DNA of 64,000 nucleotides from Propionispora sp. 2/2-37 (lineage in GTDB: Bacteria > Bacillota > Negativicutes > Propionisporales > Propionisporaceae): contig NZ_CYSP01000007.1 in assembly GCF_001298735.1 (NCBI RefSeq), positions 1 through 64,000 of the forward strand. Direction: 5' to 3'. Made by a program: the position numbers and the translations under genes. Of the stretch, positions 26,936 through 34,683 are shown piece by piece (the stretch's first letter is position 1; each line of letters begins with the position of its first letter). The notes under the pieces were generated by a model. The model was not told the origin of the DNA. It ran no database searches and saw only the letters and a list, made by a program, of their open reading frames with translations.

Positions 26936-27407
26936 AACGGCGGACACGATGCTTTTCCAGTTCAAGCAGTTTTTCCTTAACGTCCAGCCCCGCAGCGTAA
27001 CCCACCAGTTTGCCGCTGTTGCTGATCACACGGTGGCAGGGTATCAGAATTAATAGAGGATTTTTATTGTTTGCCATGCCGATGGCGCGGGAAGCCCCGG
27101 GTTGTCCAATGACTGTTGCCACTTGTTTATAGCTGCGGGTTTCACCATAGGGAATTTCCCGCAGTGCTCCCCAGACGGTTTTCCGGAAGCTGGTTCCCTC
27201 CGGTGCCAGCGCCAGCTCAAAGGTCTTACGCTTACCGGCAAGATACTCCTTCAGTTGCTTTGCCGCTTCCCTGAGTAAGGGCGTTTCCCTCTCCACGCTA
27301 TCTTGGGGCTGGTGTTCCCTGCCAAAGAACAAATCTGTGAGTGCTCCGTTTTTTTCTGCAATACCAACCAATCCGAGCATGGTTTGATAAAATGCGATCT
27401 GTTTCAT
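26934..27407 (-). CDS. ogt: Methylated-DNA-[protein]-cysteine S-methyltransferase
   Basis: 157 residues from the ATG at 27407 (AGGAGA 7 bases upstream); 26 extra N-terminal codons are open but lack a ribosome site. The active site reads ILIPCHRVI (P-C-H-R-V), preceded by the helix-turn-helix YGETRSYKQVATVIGQP and the asparagine hinge region GMANNKNP. Removes methyl groups from O6-methylguanine in a suicide reaction. First gene of an alkylation-response unit with the alkA remnant and adaA. Confidence 0.95.
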   Translation of the reverse strand: MKQIAFYQTMLGLVGIAEKNGALTDLFFGREHQPQDSVERETPLLREAAKQLKEYLAGKRKTFELALAPEGTSFRKTVWGALREIPYGETRSYKQVATVIGQPGASRAIGMANNKNPLLILIPCHRVISNSGKLVGYAAGLDVKEKLLELEKHRVRR

Positions 27408-27457
27408 AAAACTTTCTCCTGTTGTTTTATTTTCTTTAGTATAGCCGATTTTCTTTA

Positions 27458-27601
27458 ATGGGTCTTCCGAATTTTCACCATTCAATTTTTATTCCAACTG
27501 CTCTTGTTGTATATACGGGAATCAACAAGCCTATAGGCGAAGAGTACTGCCATTTTTTAGATGACCTAAATGCAGCAGCAAAAAATGGGGTGATATTGTA
27601 A
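27458..27601 (+). pseudogene. Possible remnant ORF outside the island
   Basis: A 47-codon frame with protein-like composition (ALVVYTGINKPIGEEYCHFL, then DDLNAAAKNGVIL) overlaps the upstream part of ogt. No ribosome site; may be the tail of a gene lost with an earlier insertion. Confidence 0.25.
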
Positions 27602-27739
27602 ACGACACCAGACTGGTTAATGGATAAAAGAAAACAGGAAATTGTCTGCAGAATAAAAAGTATATTACGCCTTACCGCTTAATTCATCTCTTCCATCCGC
27701 TCCGAAGGTTCATGAAACATCATTTCAATAAGCATTTAC

Positions 27740-27840
27740 AAAATGCAGTTTCCGCCGCGTTGTTGTACGGTTGTTGTAAAACTGCTCTGAAAACGAAAAA
27801 AAGGCTTTACGAAAATGCTCGTAAACCCTTGAAATATCTA
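27740..27840. repeat. Eroded copy of the integrase-side element end, outside the island
   Basis: About 100 bases nearly match 51598-51700, the stretch between the integrase stop and tRNA-Arg: AAATGCAG, the arm repeat at 27753-27778, CTGCTCTGAAAACGAAAAAA and an inverted CTTTACGAAA...CGTAAACCC. It ends at the tRNA-derived repeat. This should be chromosomal DNA next to the original tRNA, so it marks an older related element in tandem. Confidence 0.7.
27753..27778. repeat. Arm-type repeat copy 1
   Basis: CGCCGCGTTGTTGTACGGTTGTTGTA minus its ends: contains GTTGTTGTA twice, 2 bases apart. Identical copies at 27974-27999 and 51611-51636 flank the attachment cores, as expected for integrase arm-binding sites. 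Confidence 0.65.
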
Positions 27841-27890
27841 TGGCGACCCCGGCAGGATTCGAACCTGCGACCTTTTGATTCGTAGTCAAA
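27841..27890 (-). repeat. Left attachment site: duplicated 3' end of tRNA-Arg(ACG)
   Basis: 50 bases identical to 51701-51750: the CCA end, T-arm and anticodon-arm part of tRNA-Arg(ACG). The match ends inside the anticodon stem, after which the sequence differs (TTTCGCC instead of CGCTCTA), so this is not a functional tRNA. It defines the left boundary of the island. Confidence 0.92.
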
Positions 27891-27973
27891 TTTCGCCATC
27901 ATTTTTCGTTTTCAAAATGTCATGAATGCTTGATAATGCTGGATTTTCATCACAGACAGTCACAGAGCTTTTT

Positions 27974-27999
27974 CGCCGCGTTGTTGTACGGTTGTTGTA
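27974..27999. repeat. Arm-type repeat copy 2 (inside left end)
   Basis: Identical 26-base copy of the repeat next to the integrase, 84 bases inside the left attachment site. With the right-hand copy it would place arm sites on both sides of the core in the excised circle. Confidence 0.65.
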
Positions 28000-28142
28000 G
28001 TACAGTAACGGCTGGGTACTAGTGAGCTTACGCTTCCTGCTCCGTTTTGGGAGCCGCTCACCGGATGTTTAGTTAGTATAACATAATCCGGACAACTTCG
28101 CAAGTGTCTTCTGATAAAAAACATTCTGACAGGTCTGCCATT

Positions 28143-28172
28143 ACCACCACCAAGCCGTGGTGGTCTTTTTTT
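28143..28172 (+). terminator. Plus-strand terminator near the left island end
   Basis: ACCACCACCAAGCCGTGGTGGT followed by CTTTTTTTC. No plus-strand gene is visible upstream; it may end an untranslated or lost transcript. Confidence 0.7.
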
Positions 28173-28215
28173 CTATGGCCAGCAACCAGAGGGCTGCCGC
28201 AAAAAAGCCGCCGGC

Positions 28216-28345
28216 ATCACCAGCAGCTTCCCTCCAGATACTGTACAATTACCTCAAAGGCCATCAGCCAGAAAACCTATATCACCAAGACCGGCCATAG
28301 CAAATGGCGGATGGTAGCGCAGTCTGCAACAACCCTACTATCGAC
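28216..28345 (-). pseudogene. Decayed copy of the 68-residue membrane-protein gene
   Basis: The minus strand reads VVADCATIRHLLWPVLVI, stop, VFWLMAFEVIVQYLEGSCW, stop. This parallels the tail of the protein at 37316-37522 (RYCADHSLLLSAFWLIM, then LMAFGTVIQFLQGGCR) with an internal stop. Confidence 0.6.
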
Positions 28346-28426
28346 AGACCTTTACATTTCCTCTCACTCCGGCAACTGACTGCTAAGATATTATCTACGC
28401 TACAAGATAGCCCGCTTTTTTCTTTG

Positions 28427-29253
28427 TTATAAATTTAGAAGTTCTTCCAAATAATTAATGGTGTTTTTCCTTATCAGACTTTCCCGCATATTACCAAGTC
28501 TGACCAGGATTTCATTACCCCGATCAACTACTTCCACATCACGACCGTAATGAAGTTCCCGGTGACAGTTGGGACATACAAGAATTACATTATCAATCTG
28601 CACCAGATGATGTGCTTCTATATACCGGTCACCGTTATGTTTGACAAATCCCTCGGCGCCGCATATCTGAGAAAAAAGGGCCAAGGAGCTTTTTCAGCGA
28701 AGCGGTTATCCGTGTTCCCCGTTCAATGTGGAGGCTTATCATACAGTCACGCTTTTGCGGGGGAACAATCTTTGTATGTCTCATTCATCAGACCGAGTGC
28801 ATGAAGCGGGTTTTCCGTTTTTTCAATAACACCGCATATATTAACAGTACGATGCATTCCCGCTGCAGCCAGAATAGCACTGAAGGCACTTTCCGATACG
28901 GGCCTGATTGAATTCTGCCAGGAAGGAGTTTCACTTTTCCGCACACTGGCATAATCCAGGCTTTCATAGTATCCGCCCGCCGGATTATAAATGGGAACCC
29001 GTCTGATGAACCGTTTCGCCTCCAAAAACCAGGCATTATAATGGTCGCCATCTTCGCACAGTTCAATCTTCCCGATTATGCCTGTTCCAAAATAATACCG
29101 CTGTTCTTTCTTTAAGCGGTTCCCCTGATAATACAGAAACAAATCTCCTGGGTTAATCTGTCTCCGGGAACGTTTTGGAAAATGGTACACGACGAAAGGC
29201 ACATCATTATAATCCGAACCTGCATCCACCCGCTGCGACAGAATTATCGGCAT
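28427..29253 (-). pseudogene. HNH restriction-type endonuclease broken by two frameshifts
   Basis: The first frame (29253-28747, 168 residues, ATG after GGAGG) encodes an N-terminal domain with DVPFVVYHFPKRSRRQINPG DLFLYYQ-type sequence seen in HNH restriction enzymes. The last frame (to 28427) carries the HNH core: C-x2-C of QICGAEGF, EAHHLVQ, VCPNCHRELHYG. Between them a third frame reads TRITASLKKLLGPFF, the helix expected right before the zinc motif. Joining requires two shifts, near 28755 (five-base G/C run) and 28675 (six-base A/T run). Next to vsr and dcm it would be the restriction partner. Confidence 0.7.
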
Positions 29254-29325
29254 ACATCCCGACCTCCGTGATTATAAAATAAAGATGTCTTCATGGCCGT
29301 TGTTCCATAGCAACTCCATAAGACA

Positions 29326-29736
29326 TCAAGATGATCGTTCAGCCAGCGCTGTTCTGATTACTTCCATCACTGACTCTGTGTTTTTCCTGACTTCATGCTC
29401 CCAGAACCGCAGAACCAACCAGCCTGCTTCTTCCAGTTCCCGGGTTACTTTCAGATCCCGCTCCATGTTTCCGGATATCTTTTTGCGCCAGAACTCCCGG
29501 TTGTTCTCCGGTTCCTTGTAGCAAACCGGACAGGCATGCCAGAAGCATCCGTCAACAAACACAGCAACTTTTTTCCCAGCAAAAACAATGTCCGGCTTTC
29601 CTGTAATTTTATAATTCACCCGATATCGGAATCCGGCTGCGAAAAGAGCTTTGCGCAGCTTAAGCTCAACCCGTGTGTTCCGGCTTTTGATCGCGGCCAT
29701 GTTTTTACTGCGGGCTTCTTTCGATTTTACGTCCAC
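29326..29736 (-). CDS. vsr: Very short patch repair endonuclease
   Basis: 136 residues, full Vsr length. Nicks beside T:G mismatches produced by deamination of 5-methylcytosine at Dcm-type sites. Typical features: SKNMAAIKSRNTRVELKLRK, KPDIVFAGKKVAVFVDGCFW with the catalytic Asp, the zinc/active-site HACP, and W-x-x-K-I-S-G-N-M-x-R-D. Overlaps the 3' end of dcm by 10 bases, so it is translated together with the methylase it serves. Confidence 0.96.
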   Translation of the reverse strand: MDVKSKEARSKNMAAIKSRNTRVELKLRKALFAAGFRYRVNYKITGKPDIVFAGKKVAVFVDGCFWHACPVCYKEPENNREFWRKKISGNMERDLKVTRELEEAGWLVLRFWEHEVRKNTESVMEVIRTALAERSS

Positions 29737-31199
29737 TGCTGTTCAGCCTGAATGACCGACTCAGCACCTAGAGCTTCATGGTCATTCCCTGTTTGCGTTC
29801 CTGTCGATTGCAATGCTCCTGAATTCAAAGCATGGAACAACGAATCGGCAATTGCCATTGACAAAAGTGGTGGCACGGCATTGCCAATATAGGTATACCG
29901 CCTGTTGCCAATAGCTTCAAAGACATAATCATCGGGAAATGACTGAATTCTGGCAGCCTCCCTAACGGTTAAGGTCCGCCCCTGCCTGCCATCCGGATGA
30001 ATAAAACGGTTGCCATCTTTGGTAAGATGGGCAAAAATTGTAGAGCATGGTTTGTCCCAGGACAGTTTTTTGTATTTGTCCTTAAAACTGTCCATTTTAT
30101 ATTTGATTAGCGATCGAAGGCGCCGGTTTCTGAGGCTATCAGGTATGCCAAAGAAGACTTTGGAAGATGTCCCTTCTTCCATAAATCTGAACAGAATAAT
30201 ATCACTCTGTTGCTGACCTCTGGCTATATGTCCGGTTAATACAGGCTCTTCCTCCTTGGACATGACAAAACGAAGAAATTTTTTTCTGGAATCGTTCCCG
30301 GAGGACAGGCTTTGGTTTAAAGCACTCCAGTGATACTCTGCCGGGTCTGCCCCACAGTTGCGTTTCATATTTCGCCGTGCAATCTTTTGTTTCCGGGCTT
30401 CACATATAGTAACGCCCTTTTTCTTTTTACCTGCAGCTGTCGTGGTAATTTTAGGAAGTACAGGCGGTAAATCACCAATGGCATCACGCAATGTCACATA
30501 CGGCAGCAAACCGGTATCTCCAACCTGTTCGGCCGGACAGTGAGTGGGCTCGGGAAAGGGATTAAGCCTGTTAAGCCTGTTACCAATAATAATAACCCGT
30601 TCTCTCAACTGTGGAACTCCATAGTCAGCCGCATTGAGGATAAGAAAGTCTGTCGTTACAGCTTCTTTCGAACTCCGGAGAGAATAACCGGCAGCCTTCA
30701 TCCTTTCGGTTATTTTTTCAATATAGCGGATACCATTTTTATCTTTTTTCGACAATATTCCCAGCACATTTTCAAAAACAAAATAAAGAGGCCTGTAATG
30801 ATTTATAACCTCAATGTAATGCTCAAAGAGATCATTCCGGTAATCCGTCACATTCTCTTCCTGCTTTTCCGGGGAACCTGAGCGGGGCCCGATCATAGAA
30901 AAACTCTGGCATGGGGGCCCGCCGATGATGATATCCGCCTCAGCACAGGCTTCATACAGTTGGTTCTTAACACTGTTCTCACGAATATCACCACAGATAG
31001 CAATACGCTGAGCTTTATCACGACCATAACCCGCCCGGATCAGGGATGACCGAACCGTATTAATAGCGTTAACGTCCCAGTCAAGTGCTCCGACAATCTC
31101 ATACGGGTGGTAACTTTTCTCTGTATATAGTTTAAATCCGAGAGAAAACCCTCCGGCCCCGCAAAATAATTCAAGTACTTTATATTTTTTTTCTGCCAT
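29727..31199 (-). CDS. dcm: C5-cytosine DNA methyltransferase
   Basis: 490 residues from ATG 31199. Motif I LELFCGAGGFSLGF (SAM binding), motif IV GGPPCQSFSMIGP with the catalytic Cys, motif VI FENVLGI, motif VIII QLRERVIIIG, motif IX with R-I-Q-S-F-P and motif X YIGNAVPPLLS are in order, with the target-recognition region between VIII and IX. The recognised DNA site is not readable. Followed by vsr and a broken HNH nuclease, so it belongs to a type II restriction-modification-like unit. A promoter-like TTGGTA-17-TATTTT lies at 31236-31264. Confidence 0.95.
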   Translation of the reverse strand: MAEKKYKVLELFCGAGGFSLGFKLYTEKSYHPYEIVGALDWDVNAINTVRSSLIRAGYGRDKAQRIAICGDIRENSVKNQLYEACAEADIIIGGPPCQSFSMIGPRSGSPEKQEENVTDYRNDLFEHYIEVINHYRPLYFVFENVLGILSKKDKNGIRYIEKITERMKAAGYSLRSSKEAVTTDFLILNAADYGVPQLRERVIIIGNRLNRLNPFPEPTHCPAEQVGDTGLLPYVTLRDAIGDLPPVLPKITTTAAGKKKKGVTICEARKQKIARRNMKRNCGADPAEYHWSALNQSLSSGNDSRKKFLRFVMSKEEEPVLTGHIARGQQQSDIILFRFMEEGTSSKVFFGIPDSLRNRRLRSLIKYKMDSFKDKYKKLSWDKPCSTIFAHLTKDGNRFIHPDGRQGRTLTVREAARIQSFPDDYVFEAIGNRRYTYIGNAVPPLLSMAIADSLFHALNSGALQSTGTQTGNDHEALGAESVIQAEQQWT

Positions 31200-31252
31200 T
31201 CGGGAACGCCACCCGCCATTCAATTAGTCAAAATTAAAATATTAATTTCGCT

Positions 31253-31274
31253 AAAACTTACCAAAATCCTGCCA
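31253..31274 (-). promoter_or_regulatory. 22-bp motif shared with the GHKL operon, copy 1
   Basis: AAAACTTACCAAAATCCTGCCA in the plus orientation, 54 bases upstream of dcm and identical to 36991-37012. On the minus strand it includes a TTGGTA that can serve as -35 box with TATTTT 17 bases on. Candidate common operator. Confidence 0.5.
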
Positions 31275-31367
31275 CTTTAATGTCCATAAAGGTTTGGTAA
31301 AACCTGCGGGAAGAAACGGCAGATATCTTTCCATGTTAGACGATAATTCTGCAACAAACCCAATTCA

Positions 31368-33281
31368 CTATAAAGGTAAATCAGGCTGATTTGAATCTTC
31401 AATCAAATTATCTTCATCTATTTCAGAAGGTGGACAAATGGGAAAAATGACCCCATATTGTGTCAACTGATGCTGAATGCGAATATCTCCCTGTATCAGT
31501 ATCTGATTTAGCAAATAATTTCGTATATCATCACCGGATACCAGTTCCTGATCGCTCTTTCTGTACCGGCCTGTATGTTTACTGAGTTTCCATGCCGGAG
31601 CCTTCCTTTCAGCGATTATTTTCTTAAGCAGGATAAAATCTATGATCGGAATATGCCGGTTCTCATCTATTGTAAGTCCTTTAAATCCGGAAAAAAACAT
31701 ATGATTGCAAATTATCAGCGGCTGAATTATTTTGCCTTCAAATGACAGTCCTGTTTGTTTTTCTATGAACCGTCGCCTTACAGCATCATTTTCCAGCATG
31801 TGAGTGCGCTCCCGGATTTGTTCCTCTGCCTTTAGCAGGCTGTCTTTTAAAAAGCAAAATGCCTCAACGAAATTCTCTGGCTTTATACTTGCTTTAGCCT
31901 CATAAACAAACACAATATTATCAATCAAAAATATACCATCAATTTCGGGGATCATTTTGACGGCTTTTCGGGGGATACGCCAGAACGGAATAGCATTGTC
32001 CCGAAAAAACTTTTCAATATGTTCCTCAAAAAATATACCCCGACTTCTTTTCTCTGGGTACCTGACAACGACTTCATTAGCCAAAATCTTATCAATGACT
32101 TTTATAAGAGTTGGTGCCTGTATCCGGGAACGTAATAAATAAATCAGCTCTCCTCTGCGAAAAAGTAATTTGTTCCATGATTGATACCCTCTGTCCTCTT
32201 CCAGGTTAAAACAAAACAGTTCTAATAGTTTCTTTCTTCCGGATGTTGGCGGCAACCCAACCATTCTCAGTAGTTGTCTGCTGCCGACAGTTTTTAGTAC
32301 AGCAGGACGTTTGTCTCCAAAATACACCTCATCCTGCCTTCCGGCATATTCACTAAGTGCCTTTACCATTTCCATCAGATCCCTGATTTTGAAAATGTCT
32401 CCCTGATATTCAAACTCGGTATCCGCACTACCATAAAGAAAAGAAAGCATCTGATTTGTTTTAAAAGTTTCAAGTTCAGCAAAGTACCTTTCCGCTTTTG
32501 CAAAATCAAACCGAAAAACTTCATTATTGCATTCTCTTCTTAGAAATCCCGAACTTTCAAAAAGATTAATTGAATCACACAAGGTGGTATCATGCTGGCA
32601 ATAATATTTAAAATTCAAATCACGGTACAATTCAAATTCGGTCCAGTAGTTACAGGTGTGTTCTAAAACCCAGCAGTTCTTTGCATAATTGGGGTTATAA
32701 AATTTATATGAAATTCCATTAAAAATATCAGTCGCACTCTCTTTTTGCAGTATTACTGCCATGATTTGCTTAAGCCCTGGCTTTTCTTTTGGTGCAGTAT
32801 CCTTAAAAGGTATTGCATATCTGGTAATTATATCAATCAAACATCCGAACACTGTCTCATAAAATGCGAATTGTGAATCTGCAATGTGCGAAGGAACATC
32901 GTCAAAAAATTTACCTTCTGTTTTATACTTCACCGCTAATTTTTCATAATAATAAAGCAGATCCTGTGCACTAATATTGTTCTCATTTATTAAATGTTCG
33001 ATTTTCTCATCACATCTGGAGATAAAATGTTTCAGCCATCCCAGGCAAACCAAATCATTCCATGTTTTCTCACTTAAACAGCCTCGCAGTTTGCCAAATA
33101 TTATCTGAATATCCTGCCCGTCCATTTTTAACATAAACCGGCTTTGCAGAAAAATGTCATGAAATCTGTCTCTTTCTTTCTCATATCCGGCTACAATAAA
33201 CTGAACAATTCTCCCCTCAAGCAGAGCGCAATCTGCCTGTTTAAGAAATTCATCAATAAATTTCTGGCTTACAGCTCTCAC
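31368..33281 (-). CDS. Large protein with PD-(D/E)XK-like nuclease region
   Basis: About 637 residues from a GTG at 33281, 5 bases after AGAGGGA; the frame runs on to 33377 but those codons come from a dispersed hairpin repeat. No family is recognised for the N-terminal 400 residues (helical, Cys-poor). Roughly two thirds along there is EEHIEKFFRD, then PEIDGIFLIDNIVFVYEAKA: a D followed by E-A-K after a beta hairpin, the layout of PD-(D/E)XK nucleases. Lies between dcm and the receiver protein in one direction, which suggests a nuclease effector. The activity is inferred from the motif only. Confidence 0.6.
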   Translation of the reverse strand: MRAVSQKFIDEFLKQADCALLEGRIVQFIVAGYEKERDRFHDIFLQSRFMLKMDGQDIQIIFGKLRGCLSEKTWNDLVCLGWLKHFISRCDEKIEHLINENNISAQDLLYYYEKLAVKYKTEGKFFDDVPSHIADSQFAFYETVFGCLIDIITRYAIPFKDTAPKEKPGLKQIMAVILQKESATDIFNGISYKFYNPNYAKNCWVLEHTCNYWTEFELYRDLNFKYYCQHDTTLCDSINLFESSGFLRRECNNEVFRFDFAKAERYFAELETFKTNQMLSFLYGSADTEFEYQGDIFKIRDLMEMVKALSEYAGRQDEVYFGDKRPAVLKTVGSRQLLRMVGLPPTSGRKKLLELFCFNLEEDRGYQSWNKLLFRRGELIYLLRSRIQAPTLIKVIDKILANEVVVRYPEKRSRGIFFEEHIEKFFRDNAIPFWRIPRKAVKMIPEIDGIFLIDNIVFVYEAKASIKPENFVEAFCFLKDSLLKAEEQIRERTHMLENDAVRRRFIEKQTGLSFEGKIIQPLIICNHMFFSGFKGLTIDENRHIPIIDFILLKKIIAERKAPAWKLSKHTGRYRKSDQELVSGDDIRNYLLNQILIQGDIRIQHQLTQYGVIFPICPPSEIDEDNLIEDSNQPDLPL

Positions 33282-33353
33282 ATTGTTCCCTCTTATCATG
33301 CACAAAAAATAGGCTTTCTGTTGACCCGAAATATTACAACTATTATTTAATAA

Positions 33354-33414
33354 AACAGGCTTATGCTGTACACCCATTCATTGTATGCTCAATGGCAGCA
33401 CATCATAAGCCGCT
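33354..33414. repeat. Dispersed hairpin repeat, copy 1
   Basis: AACAGGCTTATG...CATAAGCCG, imperfect arms around a 25-base middle, related to the hairpins at 38247, 42990 and 43640. Confidence 0.5.
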
Positions 33415-33489
33415 AATTTGTACCAGTGATTAACGGGAATCCCACAAAGAACAGATTATCCATGCATCACTTTTTTATCTACCAAATCT

Positions 33490-34680
33490 TTATTCTGTTC
33501 CTTTGTTCGTCTCAGTACCTGCGGCCACCTGAGTTTCCGCCGTCGCTGGCTGTAATGACGCCATTACATAATCAACATTTATTCTTGGATGACCAATACG
33601 GCCTTTATATCTGGAATAGGATGCCAGTAAATTCTCGGCAAAAGGGCTATCGAGTGATGCAATTTTCTTAAGTGTCATTAAAACATCCGGTGATTCTGTC
33701 TTTATCCATTGAAAATCAATTATTGAATGTGGAATATCTAAAGTTCCGGGTAAAAACCAATAGCGCTCAGCCTGACCGTCCTGCTTGTTATTGCAAATTA
33801 GCTGTTGTAAAGCTTTTACTTTACCTTTAATTGTTTTGGAGCTTTCCCAATCTTTATATTCGGGAAACGAGGTTAAAGGCCTTGCTTTTGCAACTGTTAC
33901 ATATTCCGCTTTGCACCGCCCATTTGCTCTTGGCACCATATCACAGGTAGGGTGAAGAACAACCCAAGTACCATCTTCTCCGCTTATCTCTCCAGTTAAT
34001 ACATCTCCAGCTGCAAGATACGTAAAAATCGGAGGAATAATATAAAATTCGATAGGCTGTACAACAGGATCGACATCAGCAAGTGCAGTAAATGCTACAG
34101 TCGGCTGCGGTAAAAAGCGTTCTGCTGCATTTGGCTCACGTAATTCAGCTGCGAGACGTCTAAGAACAAGTTTTTTAAGTACTCTGGCATCTTGCTGAAA
34201 TAGTTCGGTTTTCATTTGCTCTCCATATTGATTTACAAAATCCCACATGTAATTTTTTACTGTTTCTTCCACAAATTTTCGTAAGGTATCTTGGAACTGT
34301 GGCATCCCTTCTAACATAATTTCTTGTACAATGGTACTTAGCTTTTCGAGGCCTCCCGCCTCTTTCGGAACAACCCGTACCAGCGTTTCTTCGTTGATTT
34401 TGCCGGTTAACCCGGTATAAAAAATTACTGGTACAAATCTTTTACTTTTTATAAACTTCAAAAAGGTAGCACCATCATCCTCACCGGCTAATCTCAAATC
34501 CAGGATGATAAGGTCAAAAAATGTTGCTTCCAACGCCGCCTTTGCAGCATCAATATTATTTAATCCGGTAACCTTTACCTCAGCATCCCTAAATAATCCA
34601 GGCGTTTGAAGATACATTGCAACCTGTTCAGCAAGCTGAGGTTCATCTTCTACGTGGAGTATATGAAAACTAATGCTCAT
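33490..34680 (-). CDS. Response regulator receiver protein with unknown C-terminal domain
   Basis: 396 residues. Residues 1-125 are a receiver domain: HVEDEPQLAEQV (acidic pair), FDLIILDLRLAG with the phospho-acceptor Asp, VIFYTGL (Thr) and VVPKEAG (Lys). After a helical linker the last 230 residues (IEFYIIPPIFTYLAAGDVLT, then VLHPTCDMVPR) match no output domain I know; there is no helix-turn-helix. It starts 3 bases after the GHKL gene stop, so the two form a tight pair. The role may be output or coupling rather than transcription. Confidence 0.75.
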   Translation of the reverse strand: MSISFHILHVEDEPQLAEQVAMYLQTPGLFRDAEVKVTGLNNIDAAKAALEATFFDLIILDLRLAGEDDGATFLKFIKSKRFVPVIFYTGLTGKINEETLVRVVPKEAGGLEKLSTIVQEIMLEGMPQFQDTLRKFVEETVKNYMWDFVNQYGEQMKTELFQQDARVLKKLVLRRLAAELREPNAAERFLPQPTVAFTALADVDPVVQPIEFYIIPPIFTYLAAGDVLTGEISGEDGTWVVLHPTCDMVPRANGRCKAEYVTVAKARPLTSFPEYKDWESSKTIKGKVKALQQLICNNKQDGQAERYWFLPGTLDIPHSIIDFQWIKTESPDVLMTLKKIASLDSPFAENLLASYSRYKGRIGHPRINVDYVMASLQPATAETQVAAGTETNKGTE

Positions 34681-34683
34681 AAT

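Noticed and set aside
27841..27890. Apparent second tRNA-Arg gene
   Set aside because: Only the 3' 50 bases of the tRNA are present; the D-arm and acceptor 5' strand are missing, so it is an attachment-site copy.
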